Source of the DNA: Acidobacteriota bacterium | GTDB taxonomy: Bacteria > Acidobacteriota > Terriglobia > Terriglobales > Acidobacteriaceae | Reading direction: 5' to 3' | DNA: 9,546 nucleotides | Assembly: GCA_003225595.1 (NCBI GenBank) | Contig: QIAR01000190.1 | Location: 1-9,546, forward strand | In this document: positions 1 through 6,568 of the stretch, one piece after another | How positions within the stretch are numbered: the stretch's first letter is position 1 | How the letters are laid out: each line of letters opens with the position of its first letter | Notes under the pieces: model-generated | Told to the model about the DNA's origin: nothing | Database searches by the model: none | Seen by the model: the letters and a program-made list of their open reading frames with translations, nothing else | Translations under genes and position numbers: made by a program

Positions 1-315
1 AACGAAGCCACCACCTTCGTAACCGATGCCAATCTCAGCGTGGGTGGCAAGGATGTGCCTGCGGGCAGCTACACCATTTTCACCATTCCCAACCAAGACA
101 AGTGGACGCTCATCATCAGCAAGAAAACTGGCGAATGGGGCATCCCGTATCCTGGCGAAGGCGATGATGTGGCGCGGGTCGACATGAACGTGTCGAAGCC
201 CCCCTCGCAGGTTGAGAACTTCACCATCGATTTTGACCAGAAGGGCGACAGCTGCACGATGCGCATGGATTGGGAGAATACCCGGGCGACTGTGGACGTC
301 ACCGAGAAGAAATAG
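1..315 (+). CDS. DUF2911 domain protein, C-terminal part (5' end outside window)
   Basis: The reading frame is open from base 1 and ends at TAG 313-315, giving 104 visible residues; the true start lies upstream of the window. The GTG at 40 is internal, because the coding pattern continues unbroken to its left (NEATTFVTDANLSVGGK). The segment matches what I know of DUF2911: the run VPAGSYTIFTIPN, then WTLIISKKTGEWGIPYP, then a beta-rich tail with FTIDFDQKGDSCTMRMDWEN. DUF2911 proteins are usually exported proteins of unknown function, common in Acidobacteriota and Bacteroidota; the visible part has no catalytic motif and no membrane segment. It is not obviously in an operon with the next gene, since 256 bases separate them. 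No clear intrinsic terminator follows the stop. Family assignment is fairly sure, function unknown. Confidence 0.85.
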   Translation, partial: NEATTFVTDANLSVGGKDVPAGSYTIFTIPNQDKWTLIISKKTGEWGIPYPGEGDDVARVDMNVSKPPSQVENFTIDFDQKGDSCTMRMDWENTRATVDVTEKK

Positions 316-571
316 CACAGAAACTGAGTAACTTGTTGTGGGAATTGCCCGGGAGTTCGGATCCCGTAAACCGACTGTAGTGTAGTGTCCCGCAACTTCG
401 TGGCGTAAGTCCGGCGCTGGAGCGAAGTGAAGGGTCCGTGCAACTACGCGGCTTGCTGTGCGAACGCCTGAAGCAGAGGTGAGGCTCATCCTATACAAAT
501 GCTGATTGTTTGTTTCTCGAAAATCGGTAGTGGGTCAGTCTCGGAGAGAAGGTGAGTTAAAATTCAGCATC
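316..571. other. Intergenic region, no gene seen
   Basis: No coding frame on either strand is convincing here; the long - strand frame crossing it is antisense to the DUF2911 gene. Two related stretches, CCCGCAACTTCGTGGC near 389 and CCGTGCAACTACGCGGC near 436, form an imperfect direct repeat around GGAGCGAAGTGAAGGGTCC. This resembles intergenic repeat debris rather than a gene. A TATACA at 492-497 could be a -10 element for the following lipoprotein gene, but no convincing -35 is correctly spaced. Confidence 0.4.
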
Positions 572-919
572 ATGCAACGTTCGCATAAACTCGTGATGTT
601 GGGCACATTGGCTTTGCTCCTGTCTTGTTCTGCAATCCCGCCTTCTGGAAGCGTCCCGACTGTCCAAATTCCGCCGGGAATGCGCGCTCTAGATATGCAT
701 GTTGACGAGGATGTTTTCGTCGCGGCTGGCGACCACGTGGATGTGCTACTTACGATTAAGCAAGGTCAAACCAGCACTGTGATTGAGAATGTGGAAGTAG
801 CCGCCGCGAACCAAAGCACTCGCGTGGTGACATTCTTGGTGTCTCCCGACGATGCACGGAGGGTGATGATTGCGGGTGAGCAAGGACAATTTAGATTGCG
901 GCTGTGGAAATCAGACTGA
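572..919 (+). CDS. Small lipoprotein with a stand-alone RcpC/CpaB-like domain
   Basis: A 115-residue protein. I chose ATG 572 over an in-frame TTG at 506 because it places a classic lipoprotein signal at the N-terminus: basic MQRSHK, a hydrophobic core to residue 17, and lipobox L16-L17-S18-C19. The upstream extension is hydrophilic and unlike a signal peptide. A purine-rich GGAGAGAAGG lies at 543-552, further away than ideal. Residues 37-112 resemble the RcpC/CpaB domain of Flp/Tad pilus assembly proteins: GMRAL, then GDHVDVLLT (53-61), a TVIENVEV strand, a VVTFLVSPDDARR segment, and AGEQGQFRLRL. CpaB proteins are normally about 250-300 residues with an SAF domain before this one; that domain is absent. 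No other pilus gene is in the window. It is probably an outer- or inner-membrane-anchored periplasmic protein; a role in pilus assembly is only inferred. Confidence 0.7.
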   Translation: MQRSHKLVMLGTLALLLSCSAIPPSGSVPTVQIPPGMRALDMHVDEDVFVAAGDHVDVLLTIKQGQTSTVIENVEVAAANQSTRVVTFLVSPDDARRVMIAGEQGQFRLRLWKSD

Positions 920-942
920 CCCCTACCCGAAAATCGGCTCGC

Positions 943-957
943 TGGCATGGCAATCGC
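943..957 (+). promoter_or_regulatory. Possible sigma-54 (-24/-12) promoter before the zinc-ribbon gene
   Basis: The sequence TGGCATG-gcaa-TCGC fits the sigma-54 pattern TGGCACG-N4-TTGC except for two bases, and the invariant GG and GC are correctly spaced. It would start transcription near 969, giving a leader of about 40 bases to ATG 1010. No enhancer site was identified, and a match of this quality can arise by chance. Confidence 0.22.
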
Positions 958-996
958 GCTAGAATGTTTGGGTACAAATTCCCTTTGCGAGCGAGC

Positions 997-1009
997 GGGA
1001 GGCTCTCCC
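997..1009 (+). promoter_or_regulatory. Short hairpin enclosing the fmdB-type ribosome-binding site
   Basis: GGGAG (997-1001) and CTCCC (1005-1009) are perfect complements separated by GCT, and the second arm ends one base before ATG 1010. The left arm is the Shine-Dalgarno element GGGAGG itself, so the hairpin would hide it. The stem is only five pairs, so its effect on translation is uncertain. Confidence 0.3.
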
Positions 1010-1174
1010 ATGCCAATCTACGATTACTTCTGCAATGATTGCCGCAAGAGTTTTGAACTCGTCCTCACCCTAAAAGAACATGACGCGGAAAAGATCAAGT
1101 GCCCCAAATGTGGCGGCAAGAACGTTGAGCAGGCGGCGGCCTCGTTTTTCGCAGTAACCTCCAAGAAAAGTTGA
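1010..1174 (+). CDS. FmdB family zinc-ribbon protein
   Basis: A 54-residue protein starting MPIYDYFCNDC, the typical opening of the FmdB/CxxC_CxxC_SSSS regulatory family. Two CxxC knuckles, C8-x2-C11 and C31-x2-C34 (KCPKCGG), should bind one zinc ion. Length and architecture are normal for the family. ATG 1010 is preferred over the upstream in-frame ATG at 947 because GGGAGG sits seven bases before it and family members begin MPxYxYxC. The C-terminus (AAASFFAVTSKKS) is a short tail as in relatives. The first described FmdB was tied to formamidase regulation in a methylotroph, but most members have no known function; a nucleic-acid or protein-binding role is inferred from the zinc ribbon alone. 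It converges on the gcv operon, with 115 bases between stop codons. Confidence 0.88.
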   Translation: MPIYDYFCNDCRKSFELVLTLKEHDAEKIKCPKCGGKNVEQAAASFFAVTSKKS

Positions 1175-1217
1175 GACGCCGCGTCTGAGCCGTGCCGAAA
1201 TACTGAACCTGCGCAAA

Positions 1218-1235
1218 GTGAGGGAAGAACCTCAC
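1218..1235 (-). terminator. Possible terminator of the gcv operon
   Basis: Read on the - strand downstream of the gcvPB stop, GTGAGG and CCTCAC form a perfect six-pair stem with a six-base loop, followed by only TTT. The short T run makes it weak as an intrinsic terminator. A second small inverted repeat, AGACG-CCG-CGTCT at 1174-1186, touches the stop codon of the convergent zinc-ribbon gene and has no T run. Confidence 0.3.
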
Positions 1236-1289
1236 CTCATCGCGCCAGTAGCCGTGAAGCCTTAAGCAGTCGAACAGCTTCCTCAAAGG

Positions 1290-2777
1290 CTACGCCGGTT
1301 TCCAACGCAGCACGGGCTTGCGGGCGGCGGCGACTTCGTCCAATCGCGAGACCCGTGTGGAGTGGGGCGCGTCGAGCACGATCTTCGGATCTTCTTCGAC
1401 TTCCTCGGCGATTGAACGCATGGCTTCGATGAAGAGATCGAGTTCTTCTTTGGACTCGCTCTCAGTCGGCTCAATCATCAGCGCACCCGGCACGATCAGC
1501 GGGAAGGCTGTCGTGTAAGGATGGAATCCGTAGTCGATCAGGCGCTTGGCGATGTCCATCGTCTTCACGCCTTTCTTCGCCTGCAGTCTGTCGCTGAACA
1601 CGACTTCGTGCATGGTTGGCGTCGGGTAGGGTAGATCGTATGCGCCTTCGATACCCTTGCGAATGTAATTGGCATTGAGAACGGCGTCTTCCGTTGTCTG
1701 ACGAAGACCATCGGGGCCGTTGGCCAGGATGTAAGCCAGGGCGCGGACAAACATTCCAAAGTTGCCGTAGAAGGCGCGCACCCGCCCAACCGACATAGGC
1801 CGATCATATTCGAAACCCAGGGTGCCGTCAGGCTTGGTGATCACGACCGGCTTGGGCAGGAACGGCTCCAGCATCTGCTTCACGGCCACGGGTCCCGACC
1901 CGGGACCACCACCGCCGTGCGGCGTCGAAAATGTCTTATGCAGATTAAGGTGCATGACATCTACGCCAAAATCGCCAGGGCGCACTTTACCGACCAGCGC
2001 GTTCATGTTGGCGCCGTCCATGTAGAGCAGGCTGCCTTTCGCATGCATGATCTCGGCGATTTTGTGGATTTCCTGCTCGAAGATTCCCAGCGTGTTAGGG
2101 TTGGTCAGCATCAGCGCAGCGACATCCTCGTTCGTCTGCGCGGTAAGCGCAGCCGTATCCACCATGCCTCGGGCGTTGGATTTCAGGTTCTCGACCGAAT
2201 ACCCGACCATCCCCGCCGTCGCCGGATTGGTCCCGTGCGCGGAGTCGGGAATCAGAATCTTCTTGCGCGGATTCCCCTTCGATTGCTGGTATGCCCGCAC
2301 CATCAAAAGTCCCGTGAGTTCGCCGTGGGCGCCGGCGGCTGGTTGCAGCGTGATTGCTTCCATGCCGGTGATTTCAGTTAGGCACTCGCTCAAGATCTTG
2401 ATGATGCGCAGCGCGCCCTGGCAAATATCCTCCGGTTGACACGGATGTCCGTTGGCCAGCCCGTCGAGCCGCGACACCACTTCGTTCACTCGCGGGTTGT
2501 ACTTCATGGTGCAAGAGCCCAACGGATACATGCCCAGATCAATGGCGTAGTTCCAGGTGGAAAGACGCGTAAAGTGGCGGATGATTTCAATCTCGCTCAC
2601 TTCCGGCATGTTGCCGAGATCCTTTCTTTCGGCTGGACCCAAGAGCTTTGCCGTGTCTACTTCAGGCACGTCGAGCGGCGGCAGCTTCCAGGCGGCCTTG
2701 CCAGCCCCAGATTTTTCGAAGATCAGACCCTCGTTCTGGCTGACGTGACGGGTGGCTTTGCGGGTCATGTACTTCAT
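1290..2777 (-). CDS. gcvPB: Glycine dehydrogenase (decarboxylating) subunit 2
   Basis: A 495-residue protein, normal for the PLP-bearing half of two-subunit P-protein. With GcvPA it decarboxylates glycine and passes the aminomethyl group to lipoylated GcvH, in the cytoplasm. The PLP lysine is K281, in LNLHKTFSTPHGGGGPGSGP; this motif is a family signature. Other conserved blocks are YPLGSCTMKYNPR (84-96), TLQPAAGAHGELTGLL (143-158), PDSAHGTNPATA (177-188), LTNPNTLG (224-231) and DGANMNA (254-260). ATG 2777 is preceded by AGAGGTG at a good distance. Its ATG overlaps the stop of gcvPA as ATGA, so the two subunits are probably translationally coupled in equal amounts. It is the last gene of the operon. 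No frameshift or missing key residue. Confidence 0.97.
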   Translation of the reverse strand: MKYMTRKATRHVSQNEGLIFEKSGAGKAAWKLPPLDVPEVDTAKLLGPAERKDLGNMPEVSEIEIIRHFTRLSTWNYAIDLGMYPLGSCTMKYNPRVNEVVSRLDGLANGHPCQPEDICQGALRIIKILSECLTEITGMEAITLQPAAGAHGELTGLLMVRAYQQSKGNPRKKILIPDSAHGTNPATAGMVGYSVENLKSNARGMVDTAALTAQTNEDVAALMLTNPNTLGIFEQEIHKIAEIMHAKGSLLYMDGANMNALVGKVRPGDFGVDVMHLNLHKTFSTPHGGGGPGSGPVAVKQMLEPFLPKPVVITKPDGTLGFEYDRPMSVGRVRAFYGNFGMFVRALAYILANGPDGLRQTTEDAVLNANYIRKGIEGAYDLPYPTPTMHEVVFSDRLQAKKGVKTMDIAKRLIDYGFHPYTTAFPLIVPGALMIEPTESESKEELDLFIEAMRSIAEEVEEDPKIVLDAPHSTRVSRLDEVAAARKPVLRWKPA

Positions 2778-4165
2778 CGCGCCACCTCTTCGATGTCGCT
2801 ACGAACGTCGGCTTCTTTCATGGCTCGTGTCGAGCGTTCGCTTTCGGCAACCAGGCCGACGGCGGTGTCGATCGCGGTGCGCGTTGTCATCTCAGTGCAG
2901 CACCAAAGCGCTGCATTGCCTAACTCGGGATAAAGCTTCTTCAGTGGGAGCCCGCCCAAGATTTTGTGCCCGAGCAGGCGGCTGTTGATGGCGTAGGGAT
3001 CTTCGCTGGTCTGCACGACAAACTCATTGAAGCGTGGCGCATTCGCAAAGAGCACTGTAGCGTGTATGCCGAATTGCTCAGCGGCGTAGGCCGTCTTGGC
3101 GAGGTTCTGTTTGGCCAATTCGCGCAGACCGGCTTTCCCATAGATGGTCATGAATATATTCACCATCAGCGCGATCAGTGCCTGATTGGTGCAGATGTTC
3201 GATGTGGCTTTCTCGCGACGAATGTGCTGTTCGCGGGTGGCGAGCGTGAGCACGAAGCCACGTTTGCCATTCTTATCGGTGGTCTGGCCGACCAGCCTTC
3301 CCGGCAGCTGGCGGACAAACTGTTCGCGAGTCGCGATCACCCCACAGTAAGGGCCGCCGAACCCAGGGGGCACGCCGAACGATTGCGCTTCCATGGCGAT
3401 AATATCGGCCTGCCGCGGGGGCTCAACGATTCCGAGGGACACAGCTTCCGCGATCGAAACGACCAGCATAGCGCCATGCTTGTGGGCGATATCCGCGACC
3501 GCCGCGACATCTTCAATCGCGCCCAAGAAGTTGGGCGATTGGACTAGAACGCAGGCGGTGTCCTGTGTAATAGATCTTTCGAGCTCTTTGGGATCGAGAC
3601 CGCCGCTGTCCGTGAACCCAGTGGTCGACACCGGCATGCCCTGGTGCCAAGCGTAGGTAGCCACCACTTCGCGATATTCGGGATGCACGCTGCGTGCGAT
3701 TACCACGGATCGTCTCCCGGTGAGGCGAACCGCCATCATGACCGCCTCCGCCGCTGCGGTCGAACCGTCGTACATGGAAGCGTTGGCAACCTCCATACCG
3801 GTCAGCTCACAAATCATGGTCTGAAATTCGAAAATGGATTGCAGCGTGCCCTGCGAAATTTCCGGCTGGTAAGGCGTGTACGCTGTAAGGAACTCGCCGC
3901 GCGAGATGAGCGAGTCGATGATGACGGGGCGATAGTGATAGTAAACGCCGGCTCCGAGGAAGATCGCGTGGCCGTCACCGCTTTCGTTCGAGCGCTGGCG
4001 GAACCAGTCCACGATCTCGGATTCGGCCATCTGACGGGGAACGTTGAGATCGCGGTTGAGACGGTATTCGGCTGGGATGGAGGCGAACAGATCATCGATC
4101 GAGCGCGCGCCGATGGTTTTGAGCATCGCCTCCCTGTCGCCTGGCGATTTTGGCAAATAGCGCAT
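2774..4165 (-). CDS. gcvPA: Glycine dehydrogenase (decarboxylating) subunit 1
   Basis: A 463-residue protein corresponding to the N-terminal half of single-chain P-protein; it lacks the PLP lysine, as expected. It pairs with GcvPB to form the glycine decarboxylase of the glycine cleavage complex. Recognisable blocks are MRYLPKSPGDREAML at the N-terminus, FLGAGVYYHYRPVIIDSLI (69-87), FLTAYTPYQPEISQGTLQ (92-109), FQTMICELTGMEVANASMYDG (114-134), QSFGVPPGFGGPYCG and TREQHIRREKATSNICTNQ. Its length is in the usual 440-470 range. ATG 4165 has AGAGGCTCTT immediately upstream. It overlaps gcvPB by four bases at its 3' end, and 202 bases of repeat-rich DNA separate it from gcvH. The split-P arrangement is typical of Acidobacteriota, Firmicutes and Thermus and differs from the fused gcvP of enterics. 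Confidence 0.97.
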   Translation of the reverse strand: MRYLPKSPGDREAMLKTIGARSIDDLFASIPAEYRLNRDLNVPRQMAESEIVDWFRQRSNESGDGHAIFLGAGVYYHYRPVIIDSLISRGEFLTAYTPYQPEISQGTLQSIFEFQTMICELTGMEVANASMYDGSTAAAEAVMMAVRLTGRRSVVIARSVHPEYREVVATYAWHQGMPVSTTGFTDSGGLDPKELERSITQDTACVLVQSPNFLGAIEDVAAVADIAHKHGAMLVVSIAEAVSLGIVEPPRQADIIAMEAQSFGVPPGFGGPYCGVIATREQFVRQLPGRLVGQTTDKNGKRGFVLTLATREQHIRREKATSNICTNQALIALMVNIFMTIYGKAGLRELAKQNLAKTAYAAEQFGIHATVLFANAPRFNEFVVQTSEDPYAINSRLLGHKILGGLPLKKLYPELGNAALWCCTEMTTRTAIDTAVGLVAESERSTRAMKEADVRSDIEEVAR

Positions 4166-4261
4166 AAGAGCCTCTATTCGATGTAACCGGTGGTCAGTTG
4201 AAATCGTACATGGGGCAGGCGGTTTGCGCGAAGATCAAAATACATTTTGTGGGATTCTTCC

Positions 4262-4360
4262 ACGGCTAAACAACGAAGGACACGAGGTTATCACAAACGA
4301 AACCATTCCGATGTGAGGTTCTTCCTGTTCTTTAGTGTTCCTTTGTAATTGAAGGCTTTT
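4262..4360. repeat. Dispersed AACCACAGAG-type repeat, inverted pair between gcvPA and gcvH
   Basis: Two degenerate arms lie head to head: CTAAACAACGAAGGACACGA begins at 4266 on the + strand, and TTACAAAGGAACACTAAAGA, read from about 4349 downward on the - strand, is the second. Each resembles the pattern TTAACCACAAAGGACACAAAGG, which I recall as a frequent intergenic repeat in acidobacterial and other environmental genomes. Paired, the arms would form a long imperfect hairpin in the transcript between gcvH and gcvPA. No target-site duplication or transposase was seen. Arm limits are approximate. Confidence 0.5.
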
Positions 4361-4367
4361 CATGAGG

Positions 4368-4757
4368 CTAGTGCCCGCCCTCTTCGTTGACGAATTTCTC
4401 GTAATCAGCGGCGGAGAGCAGAGAGCCGAGTTCGCTGGGATCTTTGAGCGCAATCTTGATCATCCAGGCGCCGTGCGCGTCTTTATTGATCTTTTCGGGC
4501 GCAGTTGCAAGTTCTGCATTTACTTCGGTCACAGTGCCCGAGGCGGGTGCATAAAGATCAGACACAGCCTTCACCGACTCTACCGTGCCAAAGGTCTTGC
4601 CCGCAGTAACTTCGGCGCCCACCTTGGGCAGGTCCACGAAAACGATGTCGCCCAGCGACTCCTGGGCGTAGGCGGTGATACCGATGGTGCCGGTGTTGCC
4701 GTCGGCTTTGATCCATTCGTGTTCTTTGGTGTATTTGAAGTCGCTTGGATAGGCCAT
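4368..4757 (-). CDS. gcvH: Glycine cleavage system H protein
   Basis: A 129-residue lipoyl carrier protein, normal length. It shuttles the aminomethyl group from the P-protein to the T-protein and is then reoxidised by the L-protein. The lipoylation site is K63 in TVESVKAVSDLYAP, the family signature; the N-terminal YTKEHEWIK and the GITAYAQESLGDIVFVDLP block are also typical. The C-terminal half has the expected GAWMIKI and LLSAADYEKFV. The ATG at 4757 is preceded by AAGGA six bases upstream and AGGAG further out. It lies 72 bases after gcvT, much of that occupied by a dispersed repeat, and 202 bases before gcvPA. All key residues are intact, so the protein should function once a lipoate attachment enzyme encoded elsewhere modifies it. 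Confidence 0.97.
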   Translation of the reverse strand: MAYPSDFKYTKEHEWIKADGNTGTIGITAYAQESLGDIVFVDLPKVGAEVTAGKTFGTVESVKAVSDLYAPASGTVTEVNAELATAPEKINKDAHGAWMIKIALKDPSELGSLLSAADYEKFVNEEGGH

Positions 4758-4797
4758 TCGGGTTCCTTTGGCTCCTAACTTTGGCTCCTCTCAATCG

Positions 4798-4835
4798 AAT
4801 TCCTCAGTGCTCTTCTGTGTTCTCTGTGGTTAAGT
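4798..4835 (-). repeat. Dispersed AACCACAGAG-type repeat overlapping the gcvT stop
   Basis: On the - strand the sequence reads TTAACCACAGAGAACACAGA and continues with AGAGCACTGAGGA, a good copy of the same repeat pattern found on the other side of gcvH. Its first bases include the TAA stop codon of gcvT (4832-4830), so the repeat begins inside the end of the gene. It fills about half of the gcvT-gcvH gap. Confidence 0.55.
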
Positions 4836-6029
4836 TCTTTTCGGCCGTTTATAAAATGGCGTCGGCACTACCTGCGCCTTCACTCCCTGCCCACGGATCT
4901 CGACTTTCACCGTCGAGCCTACAGCTGCAAACTGCGGCGGAACATAGGCCAGCGCGATGTTCTTTTTCAGGAACGGTGCGAACGATCCACTGGTCACGTA
5001 TCCGATTTCGCTGCCGGTCTCGTCCAGAACCTTGTAACCGTCGCGAGCAATGCCGCGCTCGATCATCTCCAGCCCGACCAGCATTCGCTTGACGCCCTCG
5101 GCCTTGGATTTCTCTAACGCAGCGCGCCCGATGAAGTCTGGCTTCTCCATTTTGCAGAAGCGGTCGAGGCCAGCTTCCCAGACATTGATGTTATCGGAAA
5201 TCTCGTGGCCGTAGAGGGGAAGCTTGGCTTCCAGGCGCAAGGTATTGCGTGCGCCCAGCCCACACGGAGCAACGGCGAGTTCTTTGCCAGCTTCCAGAAC
5301 TTTGTTCCAGACCATCGCACTGGTGGACTCATCCGGCGGGACGTAGATCTCGAATCCATCTTCACCGGTATACCCGGTGCGCGCGATGAGGGTATTCTTC
5401 AGTCCGCACACAGTGCCGCGCGTGACCCAATAGAACTTGACCGCGGAGAGGTCAGCGTCCGTCAACTTCTGGAGTAGCTCGACGCCTTGCGGCCCCTGAA
5501 TCGCGATCTGGGTAAACTCGTCGGAAAGATTTTCGACCTTGCAGTTGAAGTGGCGCGTATTATCGCGGACCCAATTGAAGTCTTTTTCGCGTGTGCCGGC
5601 GTTGATGACCAGCAGGTAGTCGGTTTCAGCGAGACGATGGACAATAACATCGTCCACGAATGTGCCTTGAGGATAAAGCAACGCCGAGTACTGCGCCTGG
5701 CCGATGGCGAGCCTGGAAGCATCGTTCATCGAGATGTGCTGAACGGCATCAAGGGCATCAAGGCCGCTGAGGCGAATGTCGCCCATGTGGCTGACGTCGA
5801 AGATGCCCACGCTGGTGCGCACAGCATTGTGCTCGGCGATGATGCCGCCGGCCGAGGGATACTCGACAGGCATGTCCCAGCCATTGAATTCGACCATCTT
5901 CGCGCCCATCGCACGATGAACGGGATTAAGTGCGGTCTTGCGGATAGTCGGTGTGATCGCCTCGATTGACGGCAAGTAAAGTTTCCTCGATGAGAAACAG
6001 TAGCTGGGCTGCCGGGACGATGAACTCAT
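4830..6029 (-). CDS. gcvT: Aminomethyltransferase (glycine cleavage system T protein)
   Basis: A 399-residue frame from ATG 6029. It transfers the methylene group from aminomethyl-GcvH to tetrahydrofolate, releasing ammonia. Conserved GcvT segments are MVEFNGWDMPVEYP (45-58), EHNAVRTSVGIFDVSHMG (66-83), the MND block with N102 and D103 (the catalytic aspartate position), YSALLYPQGTFVDDVIVHRL (114-133), ARTGYTGEDGFEIY, GARNTLRLEAKLPLYGHEI and IGYVTSGSFAPFLKKNIALAYV. The start is uncertain. The first 18 residues are serine-rich and non-conserved, and ATG 6029 has only a weak, too-close AGGG. A TTG at 5975 has GAGGAAA upstream at suitable spacing and would give 381 residues beginning (M)PSIEAITPTIRKTALNPVH, closer to family length. 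It is the first gene of the operon. Confidence 0.95.
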   Translation of the reverse strand: MSSSSRQPSYCFSSRKLYLPSIEAITPTIRKTALNPVHRAMGAKMVEFNGWDMPVEYPSAGGIIAEHNAVRTSVGIFDVSHMGDIRLSGLDALDAVQHISMNDASRLAIGQAQYSALLYPQGTFVDDVIVHRLAETDYLLVINAGTREKDFNWVRDNTRHFNCKVENLSDEFTQIAIQGPQGVELLQKLTDADLSAVKFYWVTRGTVCGLKNTLIARTGYTGEDGFEIYVPPDESTSAMVWNKVLEAGKELAVAPCGLGARNTLRLEAKLPLYGHEISDNINVWEAGLDRFCKMEKPDFIGRAALEKSKAEGVKRMLVGLEMIERGIARDGYKVLDETGSEIGYVTSGSFAPFLKKNIALAYVPPQFAAVGSTVKVEIRGQGVKAQVVPTPFYKRPKRT

Positions 6030-6305
6030 TTACCCTAACATGTGCCCGGTGAGGCCATCAACCGCCGCATCAGGCAGCAAGGTCGCAGGCCGGAGGTTGC
6101 CCTACTCAATACGTGCTCCGATGGCCCAACGCAGTGATGGTTTTGGAGTCTAACGTTCGACGTGGCGCGCGGACAACCCGCCCGACCAGAGCCCGCCTGC
6201 CACCTGCGACCTTCCACTTCAAGCCTGAAAACGCACGCCAGACGCCTGAGTTAATGGTTACCAAAGGAACTTTCGGTCGGCAAGGCACCGCGCTACAGTT
6301 TGCGA
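6030..6305. other. Intergenic region upstream of gcvT, no riboswitch recognised
   Basis: This is the divergent region between gcvT and the cysteine-rich small gene. On the - strand TTGTCC (6176-6171) and TAGACT (6152-6147) with an 18-base spacer form a weak sigma-70-like promoter for gcv. An 11-bp perfect inverted repeat, AAGGTCGCAGG at 6079-6089 and CCTGCGACCTT at 6203-6213, encloses it. The paired aptamer landmarks of a glycine riboswitch were looked for on the - strand and not found. Confidence 0.35.
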
Positions 6306-6479
6306 ATGATCACAAAACCTAAGGTGCTGTGCGCGCAATGCGAGCAGAGCGAGCAAAGATGCGAATGCGAGAAGTACTGCTGTTTTTGTCAGTCGCAACT
6401 TGATATCCGCCTGTGCCGGGACGGACTCTACTACTGCGAACATTGCCGGAGAGCCTGCGACTACAAGCCGGTCAGCTAA
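6306..6479 (+). CDS. Small cysteine-rich protein, probable metal binder
   Basis: A 57-residue frame, ATG 6306 to TAA 6477-6479, too short for a 60-residue cutoff. It contains 11 cysteines: C9, C12, C19, C21, C25, C26, C28, C37, C44, C47 and C51. They fall in CAQC, CEC, CCFC and CEHC knuckles, suggesting one or two zinc-ribbon-like sites. The N-terminus is MITKPKVLCAQC and the C-terminus is hydrophilic (CDYKPVS). There is no signal peptide or membrane segment, so it should be cytoplasmic. No Shine-Dalgarno is visible; TACAGT at 6292-6297 could be a -10 element about 9 bases before the ATG, which would make the mRNA leaderless. I believe similar small proteins occur in other acidobacteria but know no function. 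The regular cysteine spacing in one frame argues against a chance ORF. Confidence 0.65.
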   Translation: MITKPKVLCAQCEQSEQRCECEKYCCFCQSQLDIRLCRDGLYYCEHCRRACDYKPVS

Positions 6480-6568
6480 GCGTCCGTCTCAGTGATTAGT
6501 TCATTAATCTTTAGGCGCCTGCGAATTTGGAACCACATGCAGGAAACTCGGCGAAGGTGGTTAGGTTT

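Noticed and set aside
69..443. 124-residue - strand ORF over the DUF2911 gene
   Set aside because: Antisense shadow of a recognised coding region; composition not protein-like.
506..571. TTG start at 506 for the RcpC-like lipoprotein
   Set aside because: It would bury the lipoprotein signal peptide behind 22 polar residues.
947..1009. N-terminal extension of the zinc-ribbon gene from ATG 947
   Set aside because: The FmdB family begins MPxYxYxC, and ATG 1010 has its own GGGAGG; the extension is not family-like.
1917..4186. Several + strand ORFs of 130-193 residues opposite gcvPB and gcvPA
   Set aside because: They are antisense to strongly conserved genes and reflect high GC with third-position bias; none shows a domain.
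6030..6305. Glycine riboswitch upstream of gcvT
   Set aside because: Expected from known gcv operons, but the conserved aptamer segments were not found by reading the - strand; an Infernal search would settle it.
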